Assembly: GCF_002871945.2 (NCBI RefSeq)
Contig: NZ_CP126963.1
Coordinates: forward strand, 248,001 to 312,000
Origin: Gleimia hominis
Lineage (GTDB): Bacteria > Actinomycetota > Actinomycetes > Actinomycetales > Actinomycetaceae
Length of the DNA: 64,000 bases
Direction: 5' to 3'
Position 1 is the stretch's first letter, and every line of letters starts with the position of its first letter. Under the pieces are notes generated by a model, which did no database searches, had not been told where the DNA came from, and worked only from the letters and a program-made list of their open reading frames with translations. Shown one piece after another: positions 1 to 8,426 of the stretch. The translations under genes and the position numbers were made by a program.

Positions 1-141
1 CGTGCGTAGTGCGGAGCCGGTGCCCGGGGAGATGGGGGTGCAGCCCAGTTCTTCGGCTTGCATTCGGGTTGCGGCTATGACGTCGCCCTCGGGAACAAAA
101 TCTTCGCAGTATGACCAGCTGAGGGCTTTATCGGTACTGAT
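1..141 (-). CDS. O-methyltransferase (SAM-dependent), N-terminal part only
   Basis: Partial gene running off the left edge. The minus strand reads STDKALSWSYCEDF followed by a helix ending ELGCTPISPGTGSALRT, which matches the N-terminus of the actinobacterial O-methyltransferase family typified by Rv1220c; in mycobacteria this gene also lies upstream of and divergent from the sigE-tatB region. The catalytic Rossmann fold lies beyond the window. The reading frame has no ATG, GTG or TTG between its upstream stop and the conserved region. A perfect AGGAGG sits five bases before an ATC codon, so translation appears to start at AUC, or the base is a mutation or sequencing error for ATG. The next ATG would remove the conserved N-terminal Trp/Tyr/Glu segment. 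Confidence 0.72.
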   Translation of the reverse strand, partial: MSTDKALSWSYCEDFVPEGDVIAATRMQAEELGCTPISPGTGSALRT

Positions 142-146
142 GGTTA

Positions 147-152
147 CCTCCT
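147..152 (-). promoter_or_regulatory. Ribosome binding site AGGAGG that decides the ATC start
   Basis: A perfect AGGAGG on the minus strand ends five bases before the ATC at 141-139. The spacing is ideal and no other start codon fits it in this frame. An ATG eight bases upstream of the AGGAGG is out of frame and meets a stop after ten codons. Confidence 0.6.
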
Positions 153-211
153 GAGCGCATTAGTGTGATTGTTTCTATTCTAGTCGGTTCGAGGCCCCCG
201 CGGGTTCTGCT

Positions 212-217
212 TAGAAT
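212..217 (+). promoter_or_regulatory. Putative -10 box TAGAAT of leaderless tatB
   Basis: TAGAAT ends six bases before the tatB ATG and no Shine-Dalgarno sequence is present, so transcription would start at or next to the start codon. The same arrangement precedes four other genes in the window. No convincing -35 hexamer is visible. Confidence 0.4.
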
Positions 218-223
218 AGAGCC

Positions 224-952
224 ATGTTTGGAATTAGCGGGGCGGAGTTTTTGGTGATCGCCGTGGTCATCGTTGTGGTTGTGGGCCCGTCTCGTCTTCC
301 TGAGGTTACGCGCACTCTGACGCGGTGGGTTAAGAAGTTGCGCGTGCAGCTGACTAAGGTGCGGGCGTCTTTGGATTCTGAGGTTGGAGACGACCTGCGG
401 AACATGAACTTGTCTGCCTTGGATGTGCGCCAGTATGATCCACGTCGGATTGTGCGCGAAGCGGTACAAGAAGAGATGGATGAGTGGCGTAAACTCGTAG
501 GCCCGTTTGGGCAGGCGAATGCAAGTTCCCAAGCGAATGCGCAAGCGACGGCACACGCTAATGCCGCGGCCTCCACCTCGAATCAGACTTCTGCGCCAGC
601 CGGCCCCAGCCAAGCCTCGTCAGCAGCTACCTCGAACCAGACAGCAGGCTCTGTTCAAGCTGCCGGTGCGGCTGCGGCTAGTGCAACCGCAGTGGGGCCG
701 GCCACTGGAGCGTCCACTGGTGCCGCAACCGGTGCCACATCTGGGACCGCGGGCGAAACAGGGGCGGTACGCGCGCCGCTGAACCCGGTTGCACCGCAAA
801 AACGTGGGATGCGCGTGGGGCAGTGGTATGTGTCGGACCGGCGCGGCTACGGAGCCCAGGTGGCACGTGCGGTGCGGGCGGCTGCGTCCACTAAGAAAAC
901 CCGACGCCTGACTGGGCAAGCTGTTTACAGGAATCCGCGCCCCCGCAACTGA
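224..952 (+). CDS. tatB: Sec-independent protein translocase subunit TatB
   Basis: TatB recruits twin-arginine signal peptides and passes folded proteins to the TatA/TatC pore at the cytoplasmic membrane. The N-terminus (MFGISGAEFLVI) and the transmembrane helix to about residue 20, followed by GPSRLPE and an amphipathic basic helix to about residue 60, are the family pattern. At 242 residues it is longer than a minimal TatB: residues about 95-185 form an Ala/Thr/Ser/Gly/Gln-rich low-complexity tail and the last 50 residues are basic. The mycobacterial gene lies in the same neighbourhood (O-methyltransferase on one side, mrp further on); sigE, anti-sigma and htrA are absent between them here. 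TatA and TatC are not in the window. The lipoprotein at 20.0-21.3 kb has a twin-arginine-like signal and could be a client. Confidence 0.9.
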   Translation: MFGISGAEFLVIAVVIVVVVGPSRLPEVTRTLTRWVKKLRVQLTKVRASLDSEVGDDLRNMNLSALDVRQYDPRRIVREAVQEEMDEWRKLVGPFGQANASSQANAQATAHANAAASTSNQTSAPAGPSQASSAATSNQTAGSVQAAGAAAASATAVGPATGASTGAATGATSGTAGETGAVRAPLNPVAPQKRGMRVGQWYVSDRRGYGAQVARAVRAAASTKKTRRLTGQAVYRNPRPRN

Positions 953-966
953 CCTGGCCGCTTAAA

Positions 967-1050
967 CGGGCCGGGCGCTTGAACGCGCGCATCGCCTTCA
1001 CGGGTCGGGCGCTTGAACGCGCGCATCGCCTTAACGGGCCGGGCGCTTTA
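967..1050. repeat. Two and a half tandem copies of a 34-bp unit
   Basis: Copies at 967-1000 and 1001-1034 differ at two positions; a truncated third copy (CGGGCCGGGCGCTTTA) follows to 1050. The array begins 15 bases after the tatB stop and runs up to the cupin stop. The unit contains GCGCTTGAACGCGCGC, which can form a small hairpin. Its function is unknown; it may be a duplicated terminator-like hairpin between convergent genes. Confidence 0.75.
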
Positions 1051-1063
1051 TCGGGCTGCGTAG

Positions 1064-1417
1064 TTAATCCTGCGGCTGCCAGGGTTTCGCGTCTACCATC
1101 ACCAGTTGCATCCGGCAATCTGTTAACGCGGTTAGTGAATGTGAAGCCTTTGGAGCTAGATATATCGAGTCACCCGCAGTGATCGTGTGGTCTTGTCCCT
1201 CAACAGGAAAACTCATTTCGCCTTCTAGAAGCGTTACCACTACCGCTTTGGGGCTCGCGTGGGTGGAAAGGGACTGGCCTTTTCCGAACGTGAATATGGT
1301 TAACTGCAAGATTTCGTTATCAATAGGTACTTTTGAGGTCGTGGCATCCGCAACGATCGGGAGCGAATCTGATAAACCGGTTGCAACCACGCTGTCAGTA
1401 AATGGGGTCTTCCGCAT
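1064..1417 (-). CDS. Small single-domain cupin protein
   Basis: A 117-residue protein with the double-stranded beta-helix pattern of small cupins: motif 1 around STHASPKAVVVTLLEGEM and motif 2 around GDSIYLAPKASHSLTAL. It keeps histidines that could bind a metal (one in each motif), but the usual second His and Glu of motif 1 are not obvious, so activity is uncertain. Such proteins bind small molecules or act as simple metal-dependent enzymes in the cytoplasm. The start is supported by AGGAGT six bases upstream of the ATG. It is convergent with tatB and appears to be monocistronic. The substrate cannot be told from sequence. Confidence 0.75.
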   Translation of the reverse strand: MRKTPFTDSVVATGLSDSLPIVADATTSKVPIDNEILQLTIFTFGKGQSLSTHASPKAVVVTLLEGEMSFPVEGQDHTITAGDSIYLAPKASHSLTALTDCRMQLVMVDAKPWQPQD

Positions 1418-1482
1418 ATTAGTACTCCTATCGAGTGAAGATTATCTGAACCTGCAATTAACAAGTTTATATCCGTGAAAAA

Positions 1483-1575
1483 GGTTTGGGTAGGCGCGGA
1501 CTGAATTGGTTTGCGTAGGCGCATGCTGGATCAGTTTGGGCAGGCGTAGGGAGTCGGTTTGGGTAGGCCCAGCTT
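1483..1575. repeat. Four degenerate copies of GGTTTGGGTAGGCGC, period about 25 bp
   Basis: Within the 1418-1756 gap, near-copies of GGTTTGGGTAGGCGC begin at 1483, 1508, 1533 and 1556 (spacing 25, 25 and 23), and a weaker fragment GTAGGTAGGCGC appears near 1680. The rest of the gap holds nothing I can assign. A protein-binding array or a decaying tandem duplication are both possible. Promoters for the divergent cupin and permease genes must lie in this interval. Confidence 0.6.
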
Positions 1576-1756
1576 TTCTAGACCAGGATCGTCTTATAAC
1601 GGCTGGCTGTCTTAGAAGCGTCGAATGCCTTCCCCGGGCAGTGGATATCTGTTGGGTCCTAGCATGCTCGTGGACTAATGTAGGTAGGCGCAAAAGGTGT
1701 GGGTTAGCAGGTGCCTGCGGTAGGTATCAGCTGGCAGGTAGTTGAGGGGAGTTAGC

Positions 1757-2518
1757 GTGACCATCGGAGCGATTTTGGGCATTATTGCCGCGGGGATTGG
1801 GGCCGGTGCTATCAACACGATGGTTGGCAGTGGATCGCTCGTGAGTTTCCCAATTTTGCTTGCGTTCGGCTACTCACCGCTGGTTGCGAATATAACGAAC
1901 ACGATAGGTCTGGTGCCCGGCTCAATATCTGGTGCGTGGGGGTACCGGCGCGAACTTGAGGGGCAGAAAAAACGGATTATTGGATACGGTGTCGTGTCCC
2001 TACTCGGCGCTATTGGGGGCGCCGCGCTACTTCTTATTTTGCCCGAGAGCGCGTTCAAAGCAATCGTTCCGATTATCATTGGCCTTGCCGTCCTTTTAGT
2101 TTTAGTGCAACCGTGGCTTAATCGCGTGCTGGAACGCCGCCGGGAACAGCGGCCGGTTGCGCAGTCGAAAAACGTGGTGCTCCCAACCGGGGTCGCCGTG
2201 TTTTTCGCAAGTGTGTACGGAGGCTACTTCAGTGCCGCGCAGGGCATACTCTTGCTGGCCATTTTAGGGCTCGGCTTGCCGGAGTCACTGCAACGCGTGA
2301 ACGGGCTTAAAAACGTTTTGCAAACACTCGTCAATATCGTTGCCGCCATCGTGTTTGTGGTTGCGTTTCCCGTTTCTTGGGACGCGGTTGGGTTAATGGC
2401 GATCGGCACCATAATCGGCGGTCAGCTCGGCGCAGTAGTGGGCCGGCGCCTACCCGCCTGGGTGCTGCGCGCTCTAATAGTAGTCGTGGGTATCGTCGCC
2501 ATCTTCATGCTTCGCTAG
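1757..2518 (+). CDS. TauE/SafE family membrane permease (UPF0721)
   Basis: About 253 residues, mostly hydrophobic, with the two-repeat architecture of the TauE/SafE (DUF81) family: an N-terminal GAGAINTMVGSGSLVSFPIL segment, the asparagine-rich ANITNTIGLVPG motif, and a second repeat at FFASVYGGYFSAAQGILLL with LKNVLQTLVNIVAA. Family members export sulfite, sulfoacetate or other organic anions, or move sulfur compounds. The start is set at the GTG with GAGGGGAG six to thirteen bases upstream; an in-frame TTG at 1742 lies in front of that Shine-Dalgarno sequence and is unlikely. No substrate-linked neighbour is present. Confidence 0.85.
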   Translation: MTIGAILGIIAAGIGAGAINTMVGSGSLVSFPILLAFGYSPLVANITNTIGLVPGSISGAWGYRRELEGQKKRIIGYGVVSLLGAIGGAALLLILPESAFKAIVPIIIGLAVLLVLVQPWLNRVLERRREQRPVAQSKNVVLPTGVAVFFASVYGGYFSAAQGILLLAILGLGLPESLQRVNGLKNVLQTLVNIVAAIVFVVAFPVSWDAVGLMAIGTIIGGQLGAVVGRRLPAWVLRALIVVVGIVAIFMLR

Positions 2519-2730
2519 ACAGGCTTTTGAATGCTCCGCTGCGCGCAGTTCCTCATGCTGTGTCGACCAACGTTCCCCACGCCCTGCCGTTAACGCACGG
2601 TTTGACCTGTGCAGCACTGATAGTGCAATGCCCTCAAGGGGAATAAATGGCGGTTTTAAAATCCGCGAAACGTTTTGCATAAGATAAGTATGCGAACAAG
2701 CTACAGCTGGGAAGAAGGAATGAATAGCTG

Positions 2731-4770
2731 ATGCCGGCGGATACTACGCAAGCAACCCAGGTGCAACGCACAGACGATTTAACCCCGAAAACACAACGCC
2801 TGGTCTTAGCGGGATCAGCGGTTTTCACGCTCGCGGTTGCACTGTGGGCGTTTGTTTCCCCCAAACGTATGAACTCGTTTCTAGAAGGTGCGGTCACTTG
2901 GATTTCCACGTACCTGGGCTGGTTCTACATTCTGTTGGGCGCCGTGGTTTTAGTTTTCGTGGTTTATATTGCCCTGAGGTATTCGCGGGTGCGGCTCGGT
3001 AAAGATACGGACCGACCCGAGTATTCTACCCTCACATGGGGTGCGATGCTGTTCGCCGCGGGGATCGGTACGGACGTCATGTTTTTCGCTGTGGCGGAAC
3101 CAGCGTCGCATTTCGTGGCGCCGCCGCAGGGAGCAGGGGGGACGATTGACGCGGCGCGTCAGGCAACGGTGTGGATGATGCATCACTACGGGCTCGTCGG
3201 CTGGGGCATGTACGTGCTGATGGGGATGACGCTTGGGTATTTCGCACACCGACACGGTCTGCCGCTCGCGGTGCGGTCTGCCCTGTACCCACTGATTGGT
3301 AAGCGGGTTAAGGGCGCGGCGGGGCACGCGGTGGATATCGCCACTGTTACCGGCACCATTTTTGGTGTGGCCGCGTCACTGGGAATCGGCGTGGTTATGC
3401 TGAACGTGGGGCTCGACATGCTGTTCGGGGTCGAACAGGGCCTACCCGCGCAGGTGGGGCTTGTGATCGTCGCGGTGGTGATGGCAACGGTGTCCGCAAC
3501 CACAGGGGTGGATAAGGGAATCCGCGTGCTCAGCCAACTGAACGTCTTGCTGGCGATCGCGATCTGCGTGTTCGTGCTGATCGCGGACGACACCGCGTTT
3601 TTACTGCGCGCAATGGTGATGAATATCGGTGATTTCATCTCTATGTTCCCCGGCATGACTCTGGACACGATGGCGTATAACTACCCGACTGAGTGGATGA
3701 GCGCGTGGACCTTGTTTTTCTGGGCGTGGTGGATCGCGTGGGCATCGTTTGTGGGCATGTTTTTGGCACGGATTTCGCGTGGCCGCACCATTGGCCAGTT
3801 TGTGTTGGGGTGTTTAACAATCCCGTTTTCTTACATCGTCATGTGGGCCACGATTTTTGGGAACGCAGCGATTAAACGCATCCAAAGTGGTGATAGTGCG
3901 TTTGGTGAGTTGGCGCTCACAAACCCGGAGCAGAGTTTCTTTACGCTCTTGTCGGGCTACCCGTTTGCCACGGCGATCATTGGGTTGGCAACGTTTGTTG
4001 GCTTGTTGTTTTACGTTACGTCGGCGGATTCGGGGGCGTTGGTGATGGCGAACCTGTGTTCTAAGTTGCCGGCTCCGGAGGTTGATGCGAAGTCGTGGCT
4101 GCGGATTTTCTGGGCTGGATCTACCGCAGTGTTGACGATTGCGATGCTCACGGTTGATGGGGTGCCTGCGTTGCAGAATGCGACGGTGATTATGGGGTTG
4201 CCGTTCGCGTTCGTCATGATTTTTGTGATGGTTGGTTTCTTGAGGGCGCTGCGTAGTGAGCAGAAACGCGAAGCAGCGTTGATGACGACGGTGACGTCGC
4301 AGGTGTTGGGGCGTACTAATGACGATTCGCGCGGGTCGTGGCAGGCGCGTTTGAGCCGCCAGTTGACGGGTGTTTCACCGGCGCGAGCTAGTAGGCGCAT
4401 GCAGCGGGTGGTGATTCCCGCGTTGCAGAAGATTGCCCGCGAGTTGCAGCGTTTGGGTGCGAATGCGCAGGTTGATATTTCTGAGGTTCTGTCTAAGACC
4501 GGGGGGAAGAATCTGCGGGCGGAGCTGTATGTAACATCGCAGCTGCACGATGACTTCTTGTATGCCGTGCAGGTGCACCGCGTGTTGCAACCAGTGTATG
4601 GCGGTGGGCGCGTATCCCACCAAGATGACACGACGTGCCGGCTGCAGGTATCGCTGCCCACCGGCGTTAATTACAATATTTACGATTACACCGAAGACCA
4701 GGTGTGCCACGACGTTCTAGACCACTACGAACGCTGGGTCGGCACGGAAGTTCGGTTAGATCTGAGCTGA
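2731..4770 (+). CDS. betT: BCCT-family transporter, BetT-like (choline/betaine/carnitine)
   Basis: A 679-residue transporter of quaternary amines with about twelve membrane segments. The family signature in the eighth helix, WTLFFWAWWIAWASF followed by RGRTIGQF, is clear. The third-helix region reads AGIGTDVMFFAVAEP, close to the GIDLMF form seen in proton-coupled BetT and unlike the glycine-rich form of the sodium-coupled BetP, so proton-driven choline uptake is inferred. A long C-terminal cytoplasmic domain (from about residue 510) is typical of BetT and is involved in osmotic sensing in that family. The ATG overlaps the stop of a three-codon ATG-AAT-AGC-TGA mini-ORF at 2720-2731; AAGGA lies eleven bases before the start. 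No betaine synthesis genes are adjacent. Confidence 0.88.
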   Translation: MPADTTQATQVQRTDDLTPKTQRLVLAGSAVFTLAVALWAFVSPKRMNSFLEGAVTWISTYLGWFYILLGAVVLVFVVYIALRYSRVRLGKDTDRPEYSTLTWGAMLFAAGIGTDVMFFAVAEPASHFVAPPQGAGGTIDAARQATVWMMHHYGLVGWGMYVLMGMTLGYFAHRHGLPLAVRSALYPLIGKRVKGAAGHAVDIATVTGTIFGVAASLGIGVVMLNVGLDMLFGVEQGLPAQVGLVIVAVVMATVSATTGVDKGIRVLSQLNVLLAIAICVFVLIADDTAFLLRAMVMNIGDFISMFPGMTLDTMAYNYPTEWMSAWTLFFWAWWIAWASFVGMFLARISRGRTIGQFVLGCLTIPFSYIVMWATIFGNAAIKRIQSGDSAFGELALTNPEQSFFTLLSGYPFATAIIGLATFVGLLFYVTSADSGALVMANLCSKLPAPEVDAKSWLRIFWAGSTAVLTIAMLTVDGVPALQNATVIMGLPFAFVMIFVMVGFLRALRSEQKREAALMTTVTSQVLGRTNDDSRGSWQARLSRQLTGVSPARASRRMQRVVIPALQKIARELQRLGANAQVDISEVLSKTGGKNLRAELYVTSQLHDDFLYAVQVHRVLQPVYGGGRVSHQDDTTCRLQVSLPTGVNYNIYDYTEDQVCHDVLDHYERWVGTEVRLDLS

Positions 4771-4898
4771 CCGGTTTTAGCTGCGGACCGTCGCCACTTC
4801 GCGCAGACTAAATTTTCGTTGCGCGTACCCTGGTGGAACGGTTCTGTATCGAGTGGGATGGGCAGGTCCGGTGAGTTGACGACTGTGACCGAAGTGAG

Positions 4899-4921
4899 TC
4901 TGAATTCCATGAGGAATCAGA
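4899..4921. terminator. Weak hairpin between convergent genes
   Basis: TCTGAATTCC, loop ATGA, GGAATCAGA forms a stem with one bulged base just before the end of the minus-strand response regulator gene. No T-run follows on either strand, so this is only a possible bidirectional terminator. Confidence 0.3.
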
Positions 4922-4936
4922 TTGGGCCCGTTTAAG

Positions 4937-5602
4937 CTAAAGGTTGGCGCGTTCAACGAGGCGTGCCATTTGGATCCGGTTCATTCCCAGCGTGCTTGAG
5001 GCAGATGATAAGTGTGCTTTTGCTGTTCGCTCTGAAATATACATGGCGTCCGCAACCTCCGCGTTTGTTAGCCCCTGGGCTGCCAACACCACTGCCTGAC
5101 GCTCGCGCTCCGGGAGGCTATTTAGTTGGGCGCGGGCCCTGTCGCGGCGTGAGTACGGTTGTTCGCTAACGAGGTAGTTCATTAGCTGGCGTTGCCCCGA
5201 AGCGTCGAACTGCGGGTTTCCTTGCGCCGCTTCAATAACGCGTTCAATTATTCTTTTTGGCTCTTCAGTTTTAGAAATAAACCCACATGCACCTGCTTCC
5301 ACTGCCGCATTTATGGTCTCTTTTGGGTGCAAAGAGGTGAGCATTAAAACTTGAGGTGGGGAAGGCAACTGCCTAACCAACGCGGTGGCTTCAATACCAC
5401 TCATACCCGGCATAGCGATGTCCATCAACAACACATCTGGCTGGGTTTCTTGCGCGCGCTGCAGAGCTTCGCTACCGCTGGTGACGGTAAATAAAACTTG
5501 GATCTGAGACTTCGAGTACTCGGAAAGAATCAACTTCAAAGATTGACAAACCATCGGGTCATCATCCACAAGCCCTACGGTAACCGGCAGCCCTTCACTC
5601 AT
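4937..5602 (-). CDS. Response regulator, NarL/LuxR type
   Basis: A 221-residue DNA-binding response regulator. The receiver domain (residues 6-120) shows the acidic pocket VDDDP, the phosphoacceptor Asp in LLMDIAMPG near residue 57, and the conserved Thr and Lys in MLTSLHP and FISKTEEP. A LuxR-type helix-turn-helix covers about residues 155-220 (LPERERQAVVLAAQGLTNAEVADA). It follows the sensor kinase gene on the same strand after a 125-base gap, so the two form a two-component pair. The target is unknown; the divergent DUF5067 membrane protein gene is a plausible one because such pairs often control the flanking operon. Confidence 0.9.
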   Translation of the reverse strand: MSEGLPVTVGLVDDDPMVCQSLKLILSEYSKSQIQVLFTVTSGSEALQRAQETQPDVLLMDIAMPGMSGIEATALVRQLPSPPQVLMLTSLHPKETINAAVEAGACGFISKTEEPKRIIERVIEAAQGNPQFDASGQRQLMNYLVSEQPYSRRDRARAQLNSLPERERQAVVLAAQGLTNAEVADAMYISERTAKAHLSSASSTLGMNRIQMARLVERANL

Positions 5603-5727
5603 GATCCCAATTGTACTTCAAGTGAATACACGGGATTTCACCTCATGTAAACGATAAATCCACCACCTCGAAATACTGGTAGGTGCTCTTCGGCACCCCT
5701 AGCTGCCTTGTATTACCTGGTGGAATA

Positions 5728-7284
5728 CTACGCCCACGGGATCGTCGCATCCACGTGGAACAAGTGCTTGTCGTCGAAGCCGTATTGCAGCTGCCCACCC
5801 TCCGTCTCAACACGCTTCGTGAGTCCGATTAGCCCAGTGCCGCCAGGTGGCGTTGGATTATGCTCAGCTTGTGGCGTGTTTTGTTGATCATTTTGCTGTG
5901 CAGCGTTCGTGGTTTCGGTACTTGTAATGCCCGAATCTATGTTGCCTGCCGACTTGTAACTACCCTCAAGCGAAATATTGGAGGCACTATTGGAAACGTG
6001 AATATGCACTCCTGCCTCTGGAGTAGCGGTAACTTCAACCATAATCTCGGCACCTGGAGCGTGGCGCATAGCATTCGTTAGTGCCTCTTGAAGAACGCGG
6101 TACGCAACTTTACTGATTACATCACTCAGGCCAGAAAGCTCTTCTATCTCTATCCAGGTGTTCACGTGCACACTTGCCTCGCGCACATTATTCAGTAACT
6201 GTTCTAAAGATTCACGCGTTAAGCACGCCTCTGTGGAAGGAACGGACAGCTGCTTCCAAGCGACGTCAGGGTGGCGCAACATGTCAATAATGGAGTGCGT
6301 TTCATCCATCGCACCCGCAGCTTGTTCACGCAGAGTCTGCGCCGTAACCAGCATTTGTTGTGTCTGCTCCGGGCTGAGAGACCGATCTTTTTCCAGCCTC
6401 GCCATCTGCGCTTGCAACACGGACGCGCTCAGAGAAATCAGAGAAAGTGAATGTGCTAACGTATCGTGGGCTTCTGCGGCGATTGCATCGGCAAGCTTCT
6501 GGTTGTGCAAGGTTTGCTGCAGATCGTCACTTCGATGCTGCTCCGCTTGCACCTTCTTACTCGCAACAGCCAGGCCGGCACGCGTTCTAATATAGAAACC
6601 TATTAGCACGGCAACACCCCAACTAGCGAGTGCGTAAATAATCGCAACCGCGATTATCGTTGCGTTAGAAACAAGCACCTGGCTGGTCTCAACGGCATTC
6701 GAAACGGTTGAGTTAGCGTTGCCCGCAAACACGCTGTGCCACATAGAGTTTTGAGGTGGTTGCAACGCGTCCCGCATATGCGCGAGAACTACAACTGGTA
6801 GTGAAACACCACATACCAAAAGCGTTACTGCCTTGTTTCTGCGCCGCGCCACATGGGCCGTGAGGGCCATCAGAAGAAGTAGGGGATCGAACGGGAACAC
6901 CAGTACAGTTACCAAGCAAAGCCAGAACACCATCTCTGGATGAGTTGAGCGGCGGAGCAAACTAAAAGGGATAACGAACGCGAGCAGCAGAGCAAGGAGA
7001 GTAAAAACCGCAGCCAGAAGCTGGGGGGCGGAAATGGGGCCAGTACCTTTTGGTAAAAAACGAATCCCGATTGCACTGGCTTGTACTAGGCAGGTGAACA
7101 CTGCCAGTGGAATCATAATGAGTGTGCACCACCACCGCGAGCGCACGGGAACATCGTCGGCAAAAGCGCGCCGTTTCGGTTTGAACGCCAGAGTCAATGC
7201 ACGCTTGAGCGAGGAGGCAAACGGCTTACGCGCCGCGTTACCCCCAGCGGGCGCGCTACCACGGTCTTCCCTCATGTACCTCAT
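5728..7284 (-). CDS. Sensor histidine kinase, HisKA_3 type
   Basis: A 518-residue membrane kinase. The N-terminal 60 residues are basic and cytoplasmic; about six hydrophobic segments occupy residues 55-245, with no large extracellular loop, suggesting membrane-embedded sensing. The dimerisation and phosphoacceptor motif AEAHDTLAHSLSLISL near residue 270 is the HisKA_3 form, and the ATPase domain shows the N-box QEALTNAMRHAPGAE near residue 395 and the G-box PPGGTGLIGL near residue 485. Between the ATPase N and G boxes is a Gln/Asn/Thr-rich insert (residues about 440-475). It partners the downstream response regulator. Two possible starts, ATG 7284 and ATG 7275, are not resolved by a clear ribosome site. 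Confidence 0.9.
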   Translation of the reverse strand: MRYMREDRGSAPAGGNAARKPFASSLKRALTLAFKPKRRAFADDVPVRSRWWCTLIMIPLAVFTCLVQASAIGIRFLPKGTGPISAPQLLAAVFTLLALLLAFVIPFSLLRRSTHPEMVFWLCLVTVLVFPFDPLLLLMALTAHVARRRNKAVTLLVCGVSLPVVVLAHMRDALQPPQNSMWHSVFAGNANSTVSNAVETSQVLVSNATIIAVAIIYALASWGVAVLIGFYIRTRAGLAVASKKVQAEQHRSDDLQQTLHNQKLADAIAAEAHDTLAHSLSLISLSASVLQAQMARLEKDRSLSPEQTQQMLVTAQTLREQAAGAMDETHSIIDMLRHPDVAWKQLSVPSTEACLTRESLEQLLNNVREASVHVNTWIEIEELSGLSDVISKVAYRVLQEALTNAMRHAPGAEIMVEVTATPEAGVHIHVSNSASNISLEGSYKSAGNIDSGITSTETTNAAQQNDQQNTPQAEHNPTPPGGTGLIGLTKRVETEGGQLQYGFDDKHLFHVDATIPWA

Positions 7285-7545
7285 GAATCTAACTGTAAAT
7301 CAACAAAGGCGCGGAACCTATCGGCCAAACGGGTACAAGCAAGTGGACGTTTAGACGTAACTACGTGGCATTCTTGCCCGAAGGGGACACTTTTTCTGCC
7401 TCATCGTACAATGTTGTGTTTTCCGGCCAATCGGTAGTGTGAAACTGCTGGTCAAAACGGTACAACTGGGTTTGTGTAAAACCTGGCGTTCAAGCGTACA
7501 AGACCATAACAAGCAGTGCGCAAACCCTAATAGAAGGATTTTCAC

Positions 7546-8382
7546 ATGAGTAATAATGGCGTGGAACCGCAGCTCAACAGTGCAGTAAGTGAATCTAATG
7601 GTTCAGTGAATCAACCTAAAGGCACCACCGTATGCGGGATTATTGGTCTAGTTCTGGGGGCAGTGGCGGCTCTGACCTGCTTTATTCCGCTGATCAATAA
7701 TATTTCTTTCGTGCTCGGCGCAGTGGGGCTGGTGCTGAGCATTATCGGCCTCGTCGGAACGCTGCGTGGTAAAAAGTCTGGCAAGCCACTGGCGATTGTG
7801 GCGACTGTGCTGTGCGTAATCTCCCTGATAGTTACACTGTGGGTTCAAAAGAGTATTTCGGATGCGTTTGATGAAGCCGGTAAAGCGTTCGAAACCAACC
7901 AAAGTACTAGCGGGGAGTCAGACCAGTCGGGCAACGATGGTGACTCAAACGATCAGAAGAAATCTGACGATGCGGACGCACAGGGCTCAGCCAAAAACGT
8001 CCAAGAGATGGAGGGGGACCTGTCTGAATCCCACGTGAAAATCGTGTCCGTTGTCAAAGAAGGTACGGATATAGATGGAAAGCCTACGGTTGTTGTTACC
8101 TACGAGTGGACCAACAAGTCGGATGAGAACCAATCGTTCATGGCGCTTATGCATTCTGACGTGTTCCAAAACGGCAACCAGCTAAAGAGTGCTCTAATTA
8201 CCGACGACAGCGCCGGTTCGTACGACGCGAACTCTGAGCTGCAGAACCTTCAGCCGGGTGCCACGGGGACAGTTACGCAGGCGTTTGTTCTGAAGGATGA
8301 TTCTGAGTTAACCGTGGAAGTGTCTGACATTTTCTCTACTTCGAAAGCGAAAGTAGTGGGCAAGTTCAATATGGAAGGCTAG
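7546..8382 (+). CDS. DUF4190-like membrane protein with C-terminal DUF5067 domain
   Basis: 278 residues. Residues about 28-108 hold three hydrophobic segments (GTTVCGIIGLVLGAVAALTC and two more) like DUF4190 proteins; residues 120-160 are a Ser/Asp/Gln/Asn-rich linker; residues 165-275 form a predicted beta-rich extracytoplasmic domain (VVVTYEWTNKSDENQSF, QNLQPGATGTVTQAFVL) typical of DUF5067, found in secreted and lipoprotein-like proteins of Gram-positive gut bacteria. The function is unknown. AGAAGGA lies eight bases before the ATG. It is transcribed divergently from the histidine kinase across 261 bases, suggesting it is regulated by, or senses for, that system. Confidence 0.8.
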   Translation: MSNNGVEPQLNSAVSESNGSVNQPKGTTVCGIIGLVLGAVAALTCFIPLINNISFVLGAVGLVLSIIGLVGTLRGKKSGKPLAIVATVLCVISLIVTLWVQKSISDAFDEAGKAFETNQSTSGESDQSGNDGDSNDQKKSDDADAQGSAKNVQEMEGDLSESHVKIVSVVKEGTDIDGKPTVVVTYEWTNKSDENQSFMALMHSDVFQNGNQLKSALITDDSAGSYDANSELQNLQPGATGTVTQAFVLKDDSELTVEVSDIFSTSKAKVVGKFNMEG

Positions 8383-8414
8383 TAACGCGCGCACCGCAGA
8401 GGTGGGATAACAGC

Positions 8415-8420
8415 TACCCT
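8415..8420 (+). promoter_or_regulatory. Putative -10 box TACCCT of leaderless macrodomain gene
   Basis: TACCCT ends six bases before the ATG at 8427 and no Shine-Dalgarno sequence is visible. The spacing is the same as at tatB and at the DUF1801 gene. A -35 is not evident, so confidence is modest. Confidence 0.35.
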
Positions 8421-8426
8421 GTAAGC

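Noticed and set aside
967..1050. Repeat array considered as a CRISPR
   Set aside because: Units are directly contiguous with no unique spacers and only about two and a half copies; no cas genes nearby. The same applies to 28022-28134 and 29553-29609.
2719..2731. Three-codon ATG-AAT-AGC-TGA mini-ORF before the BCCT gene as a regulatory leader peptide
   Set aside because: The ribosome-site spacing does not suit it and the length is too short to argue function from sequence alone.
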